From Perkinsus marinus ATCC 50983 (Eukaryota; Perkinsozoa; Perkinsida; Perkinsidae), in the NCBI RefSeq assembly GCF_000006405.1, contig NW_003215582.1, positions 62,001-126,000 of the forward strand: a stretch of DNA of 64,000 nucleotides. Direction: 5' to 3'. The position numbers and the translations under genes are program-made. The notes below the pieces were generated by a model. The model did no database searches. It saw only the letters and a program-made list of their open reading frames with translations, and had not been told where the DNA came from. Shown here one piece after another: positions 1 to 10,672 of this stretch. The first letter of the stretch is position 1, and each line of letters starts with the position of its first letter.

Positions 1-56
1 ACAATAACGTGGCAATGTATTCAAGACAGAACTCCAACATCGACGAGCAAAAACCA

Positions 57-2471
57 TCAAAGTGCCTCGGTCACTCCAGAAACCTTCTTCTGCAGGACAA
101 CAGCTCTGAGTGCACTGCGGCGTCTCCAACCGAAATAGAAGAATGCAACAGCACATAACACGAAAACGATACCAAAAGCGATGCCCAACCACATAACCAG
201 TTCGAATAGACCGGGCGCAGCTTGCAGTTGCTTGATAGAGTCAATCTGATATGGGTAGGCCAGCTGATGCTCATCAACCCACACTGCCGGAATAAGAACC
301 TCGTCGGTCAGTTTCCCAGACTCGGTATTCGCAGCAGGGGGCATCATAACGTTCATCTGTAGCTTCAATGCTCCCTTCAAGAGAGCACCAGTGATAGGTT
401 CAGTCCACATTTGACAATTGAAGTCCCTCTCGGGATCGTCACACTCCTCAGATCCCGAGCAACTCTTAGTGTCAACACGATCACCAGGATACCAGTTTTT
501 AACCGAAGACGAGCCATCCACTTGATAGAAATGAGGCAGCGAGGCGTAGATAGGCGTCCTCACTAGATTCGGCTTTGGTGAACTGAAAGTCCCCAAGTTC
601 AGAGTCAAATAAGGTGAATCACAGTCAATACCGCGACTGTCATCGCCGGACCCATCACAGTTCTCGTTCCTGAAGGCCAGGTCAGCCAGATCCCAGATAT
701 CAATGTTAGCTCCATTATAGTCTTGATCCTTCTTGCTGAGCTTCATCTGAGCCGTTGAGAACACCGGACTGACGAACATCTTGTCAATAGCACCAACCTT
801 ATGGTAGTCGTTTGTACCATGACCATTTAGAGTACCGGGCACATACTTAACATCGAAACCCGCAGCATAGTTCGGGTGACACTTATCATCAGGAGTGCAT
901 GTACCGTTTGCCTTGAACTCATCCTGAGCCATACAATCCGGGTCGAATGCACAGTTGTACTCCAAGCCGTTAGACATCTTGAAGTAGTACAATCCTTTCC
1001 AGTCCTCCACAAAACTAGCACGATACTGTTCGGTAACAGGGTTGGTAGTAGCCGAGAGTGCCATGGTCAGAGGCATACCAGTGACTTTGTCAACCTTAGA
1101 CTGATCTTGGAATCCCAACAGCTCGCCCACCGTCAACTTGACAAATCTGGGATAGTAGTCGTAGTCCGAATCGTACTTATCGGAAGAAGGATCAGTGACG
1201 GGCAAGAGGGAGTGCCTCAGCCAAGGCAGATTGTAGAGAGCATACGAACCAGCATATCTCATTTGCGTCAGAAAGGCTTTCAACTCATTCGGCTTGACCA
1301 TCATCTTCAACTGCAACAGAGCAGTCAACACCGATTTAGTGTCCGAAATTTCGGTACCGTAAATGAGGTTCCACAGAGCTTTCTTGGCACCAGTAGAAAA
1401 AGTAGAGTCAATGCTCTCTGCAAGAGACTCGTCATCCTCATTACTCGAATCAAGATGGCAACTACCGGTAGACCGATCTTGCTTAGCAGGGCAGCCAAAG
1501 GCGAAACCGAAATAATCACTTCCCATGACAGTAGGCAACACCATATCAGACCTCGTTCCGAACAGGTCTGCAAAGGGCTGCAACGACAACTCACCAGAGT
1601 CCCCGTTTGCAGCACCAAGAGCCTTAGCGAGACCACCTTCGAAGTACTGGTCCTTGATAGCACTGACCGGAGTCTTATATTCCTTCTCAATAGCCTCTCT
1701 GGTAGTAGCACTCAAGTTACCATACCCATCAACGAAGTTGTTGGACATAACATGGTAAGCCATGATACCACCAACAGTTTCGATCATCTCGATCGGGTTC
1801 AAAAACATGTCAGCAACCTCAAGGTTACTTAAAAGGGCGAAGTTGCCAACGGTAACCTTCCGGTTCATAAGGTCGGTCTCATCGTCCTTGAAGAAGACAT
1901 ACTCGTCCTTCTCCTCCCAATGGGCTATACCTTCCTTATCCCAAAGGTCAGTATCAACCGAGGACTCGTTCTTAGTGATGCTCATGGCCGTGTGTACAGG
2001 AGTAAGCTCTTGCACAATAGGCTTGGCACCCTTCAAAACCTCCTCAGGATTAGTCAAATTGTACGCATAGTAATCATACTGCATACCCTTCTGGCACATG
2101 TCCTTGGAACAGTCGTCAGAGCTGGCATCACACCACGCAGAGTCAAGTGCAACAGCACTCGACGACGGCTCTTGATCACTCATACAAGTATTGTACAGCT
2201 CATCAGAGCTCATAAGCCAAGCATCGTAAGCCTTACCGCCACAAGTAGCATCACCAGCAACCATATTCTCGCAGTCAGTGGTTTGGTATGTGTTATCGAT
2301 AAAGCGACCATAGTTGATGCCATCAATAAAGGCATTATAGAACGGCACCATGGCGACTATGGCTACAACAAAACATATAACAGCGATGATAACAGACACC
2401 GCTGACAAAATAAAGAAGACCCATGGTTTGCATCGGCAACAGCAATTCCCTGTCTTGTCGTCAGATGCCAT
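57..2471 (-). CDS. CD36/LIMP-2 (scavenger receptor class B)-like membrane protein
   Basis: Single uninterrupted 804-residue frame; the start ATG at 2471 follows directly into a Cys-rich cytosolic tip (CCCRC, candidate palmitoylation site). A long hydrophobic segment at about residues 17-43 and a second at about 762-785, followed by an RRR-containing tail, give the CD36 hairpin topology: both termini cytosolic, one large lumenal/extracellular loop. The family's first ectodomain block is clear at about residue 139 (YNLTNPEEVLKGAKP, then VQELTPV), followed by a WEEKDEYVFF-type stretch. The ectodomain has many Cys and several N-x-S/T sites. Family members bind lipoproteins, fatty acids or lysosomal enzymes. 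The ligand here cannot be told. About 800 residues is much longer than the usual ~470-500, so the ectodomain carries insertions. It is unusual here in lacking introns. Confidence 0.85.
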   Translation of the reverse strand: MASDDKTGNCCCRCKPWVFFILSAVSVIIAVICFVVAIVAMVPFYNAFIDGINYGRFIDNTYQTTDCENMVAGDATCGGKAYDAWLMSSDELYNTCMSDQEPSSSAVALDSAWCDASSDDCSKDMCQKGMQYDYYAYNLTNPEEVLKGAKPIVQELTPVHTAMSITKNESSVDTDLWDKEGIAHWEEKDEYVFFKDDETDLMNRKVTVGNFALLSNLEVADMFLNPIEMIETVGGIMAYHVMSNNFVDGYGNLSATTREAIEKEYKTPVSAIKDQYFEGGLAKALGAANGDSGELSLQPFADLFGTRSDMVLPTVMGSDYFGFAFGCPAKQDRSTGSCHLDSSNEDDESLAESIDSTFSTGAKKALWNLIYGTEISDTKSVLTALLQLKMMVKPNELKAFLTQMRYAGSYALYNLPWLRHSLLPVTDPSSDKYDSDYDYYPRFVKLTVGELLGFQDQSKVDKVTGMPLTMALSATTNPVTEQYRASFVEDWKGLYYFKMSNGLEYNCAFDPDCMAQDEFKANGTCTPDDKCHPNYAAGFDVKYVPGTLNGHGTNDYHKVGAIDKMFVSPVFSTAQMKLSKKDQDYNGANIDIWDLADLAFRNENCDGSGDDSRGIDCDSPYLTLNLGTFSSPKPNLVRTPIYASLPHFYQVDGSSSVKNWYPGDRVDTKSCSGSEECDDPERDFNCQMWTEPITGALLKGALKLQMNVMMPPAANTESGKLTDEVLIPAVWVDEHQLAYPYQIDSIKQLQAAPGLFELVMWLGIAFGIVFVLCAVAFFYFGWRRRSALRAVVLQKKVSGVTEAL

Positions 2472-2841
2472 AATGTCAAAACAGATAGGACAAAAAACTG
2501 AACAGCAAGTCGTGAGTTACTCTCACTAACCAACACCCAGCCACCCTCCCTTAAATGACACCCAGATCGAACTCCAACAACCGATGGTATGGTGATAGTA
2601 CATGAGGATCTACTAGCTTGTTGTGTTTAGCTGAGTTAGTTGTGATAGCTGTCTCCTCCATTGAGCACCTTTATTCACCGAACAACGGTCAGGAGACATC
2701 CAAACACAGCGTGAGGAATGTAGCAAATTAAGTATGTGGTTAAATGTGACAATCATCATGACATATAACAGGGCTGAACAAAAGAGAACAGACTGGGTGC
2801 AAAGTACTCACTAACCACTCAAGTTGGCATCAAGTCTGCAA

Positions 2842-3850
2842 CTACCCAACTTGGGGGAAGAAGCAATCATAAAGCGTGCTATCATGGTCAGACATCCTGT
2901 ACTTGCCATAAATGTAACCGGTCTTGACATTGAGGTCGAAGGAGTTGTTACCAGGTATGTAGTGAATGGCCAGGGATCGTCGATGCATCTTGGCATCCTT
3001 ATTAGGCGGACTACCGTGCCAAGTGTTGCCAAGGTGGAAAGAGCAGCCGCCTCTAGGCACAGACACACTGCGGACTAAACAATCATATCTGAACACGCAC
3101 TATGACACCGTTAGTGTGTTGAAGCTACTTGTATGGACAACTGGCGAACACATCTTCGTCACCGGTGAGGATCGATCCGGAAACCTCACTTCCCCTGTTG
3201 AAAACATCCCCAGTGTCATTCCCAACCGGCCACTGGTGACTCCCCTCGATGTATTGTAACGGCGAGTTATCCTGCCCGACGGGGTCGAGTGCGATCCACA
3301 GAGTTAGCAAAGAATTGTCTGCAAAAAAGTTGAAGTATTCCGCGTCAATGTGGCCCTTGGTGGCGCTGTTGGCTGTGGAAGGGGCTTTCCACCTGACACA
3401 CTACTGTCCTACATCGAACGATGTGCAAACGTACCACAAGTCGTCTTGGGCTACTCTAACGGACTCCCAACCCGTTATTGCTCTGACGAGTGACCCAAGC
3501 TCCTTGCTCAAGACAATGCTTGCCACCAAGTCGTCTGACTTCCAGGCATTCACGATCTCCCGAGGAGCGGACTCCTTCGAGATGCCCTCGCGCCAATGCC
3601 ATTCGTCTGGAAATCTGAAACGACCACGAGTTCAATCATGCTGGACACGGTCAGATGCTCGTCTCACACCCCAGTATCGAACTCTCCCCGGAATATAGCC
3701 GGGAACTTATCGCCCAGGGTAATAGCTTCCTGTGGGCAAAGAAGTTGACCAAATGTTGCATAGCTGAGCACAGAAAAGATGAGCTCATTAAATCCCATCG
3801 TATACAGAAGACCCCATCCGCGCTTGACTAATGCCAGGCGAGATTAGTGA
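2842..3850 (-). CDS. Phytanoyl-CoA dioxygenase (PhyH)-family oxygenase, multi-exon
   Basis: Exons joined on the minus strand: about 3806-3850, 3670-3763, 3435-3614, 3129-3392, 2842-3088. Introns are 40-55 nt, GT-AG, and restore one frame across stops. The product reads through FRGEFDTG, WHWREGISKE, VNAWKSDDLVA, LTLWIALDPVG, YIEGSHQWPVG and FHLGNTWHGSPPN, the order expected for PhyH proteins. Fe(II) ligands are visible as H..D in KGHIDAEYF and the distal H in TWHGS. The Arg in MHRRSLAI is the likely 2-oxoglutarate anchor. The enzyme should be a soluble Fe(II)/2OG dioxygenase; the substrate is unknown. The 5' end is unresolved: an in-frame stop lies just upstream of exon 1 as drawn, so a further small exon is likely. 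It follows the CD36-like gene by 370 nt on the same strand. Confidence 0.8.
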
Positions 3851-4257
3851 GGAGTTAGTGGAATAGTGATATCCACGATGTCAACATCAGATATTGAGGA
3901 ATGGCTTCAGCCCGACTCGGTCATATCTCTACCAGTTTTGGTGAAAGTCGGGCGAGAAGCGTGAACATATTGAACAAAGGCGCCACAGTGAGTTCATCAC
4001 TTCTAAGCCACATGATGACTGAATCACCCTTTAGTGGTCAAGTCTGTCCGGACAGTCTGCAATTCGCTGGCAGTCGGCAACTTGATGTGGGGCTGTCCCA
4101 CAGGCCTAGTGTGAAGGAAGCATCGTCGAGCCGATAAACGAAACATGCTTATAGGAAGCTCATCGTCTGTTACTGGCTACCAGTAACGCCTTCAAGCAAC
4201 ACTACACATGAATTAAAGTATACAAGACTATCGCCACACATGCCTGGTGTATGAGAG
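3851..4257. other. Interval without a supported gene
   Basis: Open frames here run in both directions without splice logic or recognisable protein. It may hold the first exon of the PhyH-like gene. Confidence 0.4.
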
Positions 4258-6955
4258 TCATATGTCGAATTCATCATCGCCTTCAGTGATTACTATAGGC
4301 TTGCTGTTGGCCACACTGCCGATGAGCTTGTCCAAGCAGGAGCCCTTCGAGCTGGCAGAACGAATACTGAGTCTTCTAGTAGCGGCAAGAGTTGTATCCT
4401 GCTCGTCCTCCGAGGACGACTCAGCTCCCACCGTCCGCTTCAAGATCGCACTCAGTGGAATGCTGGTATCATCTCGGACAACCGAGGACCTCGGCACTCC
4501 AGTGGCAGGCTGAATCGCAACCGGCCATTCTTCACTGGCCGTCTCCTCAGCAGCGCTCGCTGATCTTTCCTCCGCTTTCGCTACTTCAGTCGCGCCGCCC
4601 TTGAGTGTTTCATTAAACCCTGGGAATATGGAAAGAGTTTTCATAGATTCACTCTTCGGCTTTTCCCGTTGACTCGGTGCCTCGACTTTGTCCACGAAAA
4701 TGAAGGAGCTATTGCTAAGCCGCTGGCCATCATTCGGGTGAGATATCTCGAGTTGACTCGATGCTGGGGGATGGACTTTCGAGGCAGTGTGGTAGGCGCG
4801 GAGTTCCTATTGGGGGAAGTGCTCAAGAACATCGCCAATGCGAACACCACCTCAAACGTGTGGAGAGAATCTTGCCGGACAGGTCCCATATCAACCATGG
4901 ATTTCGGATACCTGACCATAGGATGCATTCTCTTTAAACTTTCTATCAATGAACGAGTATAGATGACCTGCTCTTGGAGAGCAGCAAACGAACCACCCGA
5001 GGTTGGCGATGGATAGTTAGTTTGCTGCTATGAAGCATAGTGTGTTCCCAGTCAAGTCTGATGGCGATTCCTCTTACTCAATCGACCAGAGTAGTTCTTT
5101 CATCCTAGCAAGCTCCTTTATCTCAGCCGAGCATTCATTCGCCAACACCTTCAGTGTCCTCAGAGGCTCAGTAAGTGAGCTGTTCATTACCCTCGAACGT
5201 GGAGAAAACAGTCTACATTAACGTCACACGGGCTTACCATACTTCCCACACATTGAGGACAGATGATATCCTGTGGTCGAGATAATATTCAAGACTAGGG
5301 TATTCGACCGAAGAGAGGGTGCCTAAGTGAATCTGTCGCTGGTCATATACCAGTCATACCCTACGGCACCAGGTTCGCTCTGGCGAAGACTCTGACTACT
5401 CAACGACTATCTCCCTGCTGATTTTTTCGTGAAGTCGACTGATCTAATTTTCCCAAGTGCTCACAGTATAAGCACCGATTCAATTCCGAAGCGATCGCAC
5501 TGATGACACAATCAATACGGGTATTCCACTGCAACGACAGAGGATAGCTCATGTACATCACATAGACTGATAAATGGCATCACTTTGATGGTTTCTCGAC
5601 ATTCTTCACCGGAAGCGTGGCAGAAGCCGCAGTTTTCATCAGCGCTATTATCCCTGGGGGAGGTTTCCTCAATCTGGCACTCTTCGGTGCCTACACCCAA
5701 GGAACCCACACCTCTTCACACAACATCGAAACAAAGCAAGCTTACCGCGTCCGATCGGTAACGAGGCGTGGTATTAGGTACTGGGAACTCATCGGACCTG
5801 AAAAAATAGCTTTCCAGATGGACCGTCCAACACAGTAATATCAGTATGTCCCAGAGAGTAGCATTGGCGATAACTTGGAGCGCAGTGAGCCTGATCTACC
5901 TAGTAGTAGTAGCAGAGGACGGCATCGCTAGTCTCGCATGAGAAGCTGATGCATGTGGCGTTCCTCGAGAGGAGACGGACAGACCAGCACCTTGTGTAGA
6001 GTAAACAGAGACGTCGAAGCCTAACCATGGATTAGCCAATCATCGACAGTGAAATCATGGGGTTACTTTCTTTCATGGTAAGTATGTCCCTTTCGGCAAT
6101 GATAATTTCCGTCTGAGATTTCCTCAGCTTTTGAAGTCCTCTCTCCAGCTGTTTCTCTCGATACGCCTTCTGTTTCTCAACACGCTCTCTTCGTTCATCT
6201 AGCTCGCGAACTTTCCTCGCTATCGAATCTCGCCTCGACCGGACAATCCTGAGTCAGTGAGATGAATCCAGGACTTAGTCATCTTAGGGTCCTTACGAGA
6301 GTTCGTTTCGTTTCCTGTCGACGTCCTGCGCGAGAGTTGCTCTTTTCCTAGTGAGCGCCCGAGTGGCTGTTCGCTGTTCTATGACAGCACGGTCGAGCTC
6401 GCGTTTGAGTTTCATCGCGTTTTCATATCGCAGCTTTATCGCTGGGAGCTCCTCATTTTTCTGAAGAGATGCGAGTGAGCTGCACTGGACAAGGGCCTTT
6501 CCTAAACCACCTGTTTAACCAATTGTGTATTCACAAAGGCCAAATTAACGTCTTGTTCATTAACTTCCTTTCGCAGTGCATTTACTTGTCTCGTCAGTGC
6601 CTCTATATGATCAGCGATCTCAGATATCTCCCATTGTCGCCGGTGATATTTCCCCGACCATTCCCTCAAGGCTACCTCAACCTAAGAGAGGAGGCTCAGT
6701 GATGAAAAGGATTTCCCGCTGAGAAAACATACGCCTTCTCTCCCCGCAACGCCCCGCTTCGATAAGGACGGAGTCGCGACGCTCCTCACTGAGCGAGGAG
6801 GCAATGGTGCAGGAAGTGCTGATGCGAACGAGAGTAGCATACAAGAAGAAGAACGACAGAGTGGACGCTATGTAATCGCGCCGCATCATGTCATCGATTG
6901 CATGGGCGTGCGCTAATCGAAAATCGCATATCCAAGCACCACGAGCTCGGGCCAT
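4258..6955 (-). CDS. Multi-exon coiled-coil protein, unknown
   Basis: A series of minus-strand exons with GT-AG borders encodes mostly charged, heptad-like sequence. About 6498-6675 contains HIEALTRQVNALRKEV. About 6298-6470 contains ENAMKLKRELDRAVIEQRTA. About 6080-6245 contains KVRELDERRERVEKQKAYR. Others lie at about 5530-5700, 5074-5200 (AEIKELARMKELLWSIE) and 4932-5022. The last exon (4258-4690) is acidic and Ser-rich and ends in ITEGDDEFDI. No enzymatic or motor motif is visible, so a structural or scaffolding role is only inferred. The ATG at 6955 is a candidate; the 5' exons around 6700-6955 are less convincing than the rest. The gene is divergently arranged with the plus-strand gene at 7415, 460 nt away. 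Confidence 0.6.
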
Positions 6956-7414
6956 AATTTATCTTCTCCCATCAATGGCAGCCCTCCTGGATCGCGAAAC
7001 AACCAGGGTATTGTCCGCTAGCTCTTCTCGGTTGTGTGAGCTCTATCACAGTCCTCTTCGTATGAGCGAACACATGATTAAGTACGCCGTATGGAGAGAG
7101 CGTATGAACATCTAAGTCCTCTCTAATAGTGACGTAGTGTCATTAGTGCTCACGGCATCTGTACGATAGCTGCATTGATGATGTCTGTCGAGTCGGGTCT
7201 GTTGTTGAGGCGATCGACCGGGATCTCCAAATTGGAAAGAGGATGTGGCTGTACTAGAAGCATGAGCTTCGCTCAGGTAGTTGCTCTGTCGTTACTAGAA
7301 GGGGCTTGTCTTATGGTCCTCTACAGTGTTACTTTTCACAGTAGTATTTGTGGTTCTTCTCTCACAATGTTCTCAGAAGCTTTTGACGCAACGGCACTGC
7401 CCAAGTCCCACGGC
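6956..7414. promoter_or_regulatory. Divergent intergenic region
   Basis: About 460 nt separate the minus-strand coiled-coil gene from the plus-strand gene at 7415, so this stretch should hold the 5' control regions of both directional blocks. No TATA-like or other specific motif can be assigned. The long plus frame starting at 7175 has no coding character and no paralogue support. Confidence 0.35.
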
Positions 7415-9068
7415 ATGTCCAAAACCGCTAAGGTGAGTGATGGGGTTGTCTCCTCGTGGGGGGATCGTGATTCTTCATTAGGTCGTCGCTGGGGCCACCG
7501 CCTGTACATTAGCAGTTGGAGCTGGCTACTACCTTTATAACCGTCGACAGCGAGTGCGCAAAAGTAAGCCATAGCACACTATTGCTGTTACCTCTAGAAG
7601 GGGTTATCCGTTTTACTGTGTATGGGCGACATGGTTTCGTACAACGTGTTGGATTATTCGTGGCAGTTTTGCTGGTCATCGTTATTGGTCAGGCGAGGTG
7701 GAGAGGTTGGCTTCTCTGGATCTCGAGAAGCTGAAGCTCATCACTGATGATCTGCTTGTCGACATGCACGGTGTTCTCATGGAGATGGCCCAGATGACTC
7801 GTGAGTTGGTCATTCCATCCTTCTGGTGGATACCGTAATCGTCTCAGAACGTGTGAGAACCGCCTTGGCCCAGAAGGGACTGTCGAATCAAATGACGGAC
7901 GATCAGCTCACCGAGATGATACTTCAGCAGGGTATTCAGCAGAAGCTCGAGGAAACCCAGAAGCAAGTTCTGAAGAAGTAGTAGAGACGCCTCATCATCC
8001 GGTGGAGGCGCCATTGACTGGTCTAGATATGGCGTTACAGCTGAGGAGGTTGAGGCAGCGCAGAAGCGGTACGAAAGTGATGAGCATATCCAGCAATTTG
8101 AGAAGGGTATCGACGCTATGTTCGCCTCGGCGACTAAAGGGAAGATGCCCATCATTCCAGGTAGTAGTTCATGGCTGATGATGATGGTTGAGGGGTAATT
8201 CATCTCGTTTTATAGGATTTGAGATGCCCGAGGCACTCACAGTGGACATGTGTTTGAAGATCCTCGAGGCTGTGAATACGGAGAAGTTGGCGAGGTTCCG
8301 CAAAACCCTCAAGGAGTTCTGGCAGAAGCATCCTCATCCTGTTGATGTAGTGTGATAACGGACTTATTGCTAGTCTGGAGTTGTTCTATCAGGCCGACCA
8401 GGCTGAGCTAGGTGGGGCTCTGCAGGAGGCCAACGATTCAGCTGAGGCCGCGGCTGTAGCTCGATACGCTGAAATTGTGGTGAACAAGGCGGTCCTACAC
8501 AGTGCTGTTGCCACGTGAGTGGTCGCGGTCATTGCAGTGGTGATCTGTGATGGACTGCTGCCTAGGTACATGACTAAGGACAAGGCCTTCGCTAAGGAGC
8601 GTACTCGGCTGGAGCGGACGCAGCAGTTGGAGATTGTGAAGATGATCAAGGCTGGACCGGAGGGCATCGATGCTCTTGGAGCCTCTACTCCTATAGAGCT
8701 CATCGACGGCCTCAGTGATCGTCTTGAAGGTGAGTAGTTGTGGTACAGGTTTCATGAGACTCAGCCTCATCGAAAACCCCTGTTGCTCACGTGTGATCGA
8801 CACAACTCTCAGATTTTTGTATATAATTTGAACACCGTGTAGGTACTAATGAGGAGGGCCTCACGGTGAGGTTGTTGCAAGCAAGTGATGACAAGAGTGG
8901 AGTAGTTGTTGTTATTACTAAGAGTAATCATACTACTATCACCTTTAGCCTGGGTAGTACAGACGTGATGTCTCAGCTATGAAGGATGCTGCTAAGCTTA
9001 TGAAGCCTATATCGGACGCTATTGATAGCGGCAAATTCGATAAGAGGAAAGACCTACAGTTTGTGTAA
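7415..9068 (+). CDS. Membrane-anchored conserved-looking protein, 340 aa, ten exons
   Basis: Exons 7415-7432, 7482-7563, 7693-7800, 7848-7977, 8027-8160, 8216-8346, 8393-8514, 8566-8729, 8843-8865 and 8958-9068 join in one frame of 341 codons. The first exon is only six codons (MSKTAK). Residues 7-22 form a hydrophobic anchor (AGATACTLAVGAGYYLY) followed by a basic stretch NRRQRVRK, so the rest should face the cytosol or matrix. The body is helical and charged (QMTDDQLTEMILQQGIQQ; EEVEAAQKRYESDEHIQQF), followed by a compact KGKMPIIPGFEMPEALTVD segment that resembles a conserved core. The end is KRKDLQFV. I do not recognise the family. The anchor followed by basic residues resembles outer-membrane tail or signal anchors of peroxisome or mitochondrion proteins, but that is only an analogy. 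Confidence 0.75.
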
Positions 9069-9422
9069 GGAAGTTCTTCCGGCTAGTGTATGAGTTCAAC
9101 TTCTCCGCTCTGCTGTGCTCAGATATATGGCAGCGGCTGCCGATTCCCCGCTTATCCAGTCTGAGAGGTGTAAGAAGTGTGATATAGTATATGTAATAAT
9201 CAGGGCTGCGGGAGATATGACATCTTCCTCTGTAAATTCTTCACGTATCGTCTACGGATGCTCGCATAGTAACGGAAGTATTCTGCTGTGAGATATTCGA
9301 GGCGGATTCTTTACCTTGGTCGTCCTTATGTCAAATGAATCATCTCGGTCAATCGTAAGAGTATCTTTTACCATGGGCGTACGTTCAATGCGTGGTCGTT
9401 CGTGTCTTGGTTGATCTGAATT
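9069..9422. other. Interval without a supported gene
   Basis: No open frame with splice sites or recognisable protein sequence. It probably holds the 3' flank of the gene ending at 9068. Confidence 0.4.
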
Positions 9423-9687
9423 GTGGAGTGGGTGTGGGCGCAGGTTCTATTCCCACGACCGGACCTTCAGCAGCGTCCTGTGGCATGTCTGAGCCTCGAG
9501 GAGTTGTTGGATGCTATAAACGATGAACAAATGTTCTCTGATAAGGGAGTTGGCCTTTTGAAGATGAGCACGAGTGCGGCTATGTCCTCGGAAGGGGCCA
9601 AGGCTAGTACGTGGGGTTTTACTGGTCAGGGGTTGGTAAGGTCTAGTGTGGTCAGGTACAACCAAGGGGGTGGCTGATTTGGATTGA
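9423..9687 (+). CDS. Possible small gene, about 75 aa
   Basis: A frame running through LSLEELLDAINDEQ, MFSDKGVGLLKM and SSEGAKA reaches a GT donor after 9604. Joining across the next AG (near 9647) keeps frame and ends in VADLD with a stop at 9685-9687. The composition looks coding, but there is no family match and the 5' end is open: an in-frame ATG at 9423 exists but an upstream exon is equally possible. The opposite strand also has a long frame here that looks like a shadow. Confidence 0.35.
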
Positions 9688-10672
9688 GAAGTCTGTTCCT
9701 CATTTGGCCCCCTGTGGCCCCCATACACTTTTCTCGAGTGGGTCGGCGTCCAATGAAGGATCGTCGCTCTCATTGTTTCCAAGTTTCCATCGTTTCCGCA
9801 TTGTGATTGGCGTTATGGGATCCTCACTGTCAAGGCTGGTCGACGGGTGGAGAGGTGTCATCGTAGTATATCGAGCTAATCTATCGTTAGTAATTTTTGG
9901 GAGGAAATCCCAGCTGTGGATCCTGCACTGTGGTGATCGAGTCCAGCTAAGAAGGCTTCCGATCACTCTACTACCGAGGACTAATATGCGTGGCTCGCCC
10001 TAACTCTGTAACGGTTCGTCATCGATAATGATTATACATATTCATATATTGCTTACTCATAGACCTCGAAATGTTCGAGGTTTCAGATTCCTAATCGTCG
10101 AATTAGCAAAATTGCAACATTTTCTCATTTCGGACTATCAAAGTCGAACACACTGTAGTCACTACAGTGTAGTGGTGTCGATATCCCTGTGTTTGTTGAC
10201 ATGGTGATTGCCCCACGGCATTCCCTCTCCCTCATCCTTCCTCCGCCATGCCAGCATCATCAGCATGAGCTCCGTCATTATTGGCTCTACGAGAATCGAG
10301 GAAGCGTTGTTTGCATCGGGTGGTGTGTGGCACAGCGTCAATGTTCAGATGAGTAACCTCCCTACTACATGTAACACATATCTATTGTCATCATGGAGTG
10401 TTCGAGAGGGCGCAGAGAGGGTTGTGAAGAGGGTGCATAGACATGAGCCCTCAGGACTCCTGACGACATCAAGTCCAGGTTGTCGCGGTTTACAGGATGT
10501 ATGTTGTTAAACGAACGCTAATAGGAATTGCAGTAGCGTCCGAGTCAGTGACACGAGCGATATTGACGAGTATTGGACGTCATTTTTCACATCTGCTTTT
10601 TTTCTTTCTTCCTGTTGGACCCTTTATAGAGTTTTCCTGATCAGCTTACTTACGACTTAGATCGCATTTATC
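9688..10672. other. Interval without a supported gene; contains a short perfect palindrome
   Basis: Frames are open on both strands at 9700-10000, but neither shows convincing splice structure or composition. The stretch 10030-10140 is AT-rich. Near 10150 there is an inverted repeat with 9-nt arms (ACACTGTAG / CTACAGTGT, 3-nt loop). Otherwise nothing is recognised. Confidence 0.4.

Noticed and set aside
876-1832. 318-codon plus-strand ORF opposite the CD36-like gene
   Set aside because: It is the antisense shadow of a clearly coding minus-strand frame and has no domain of its own.
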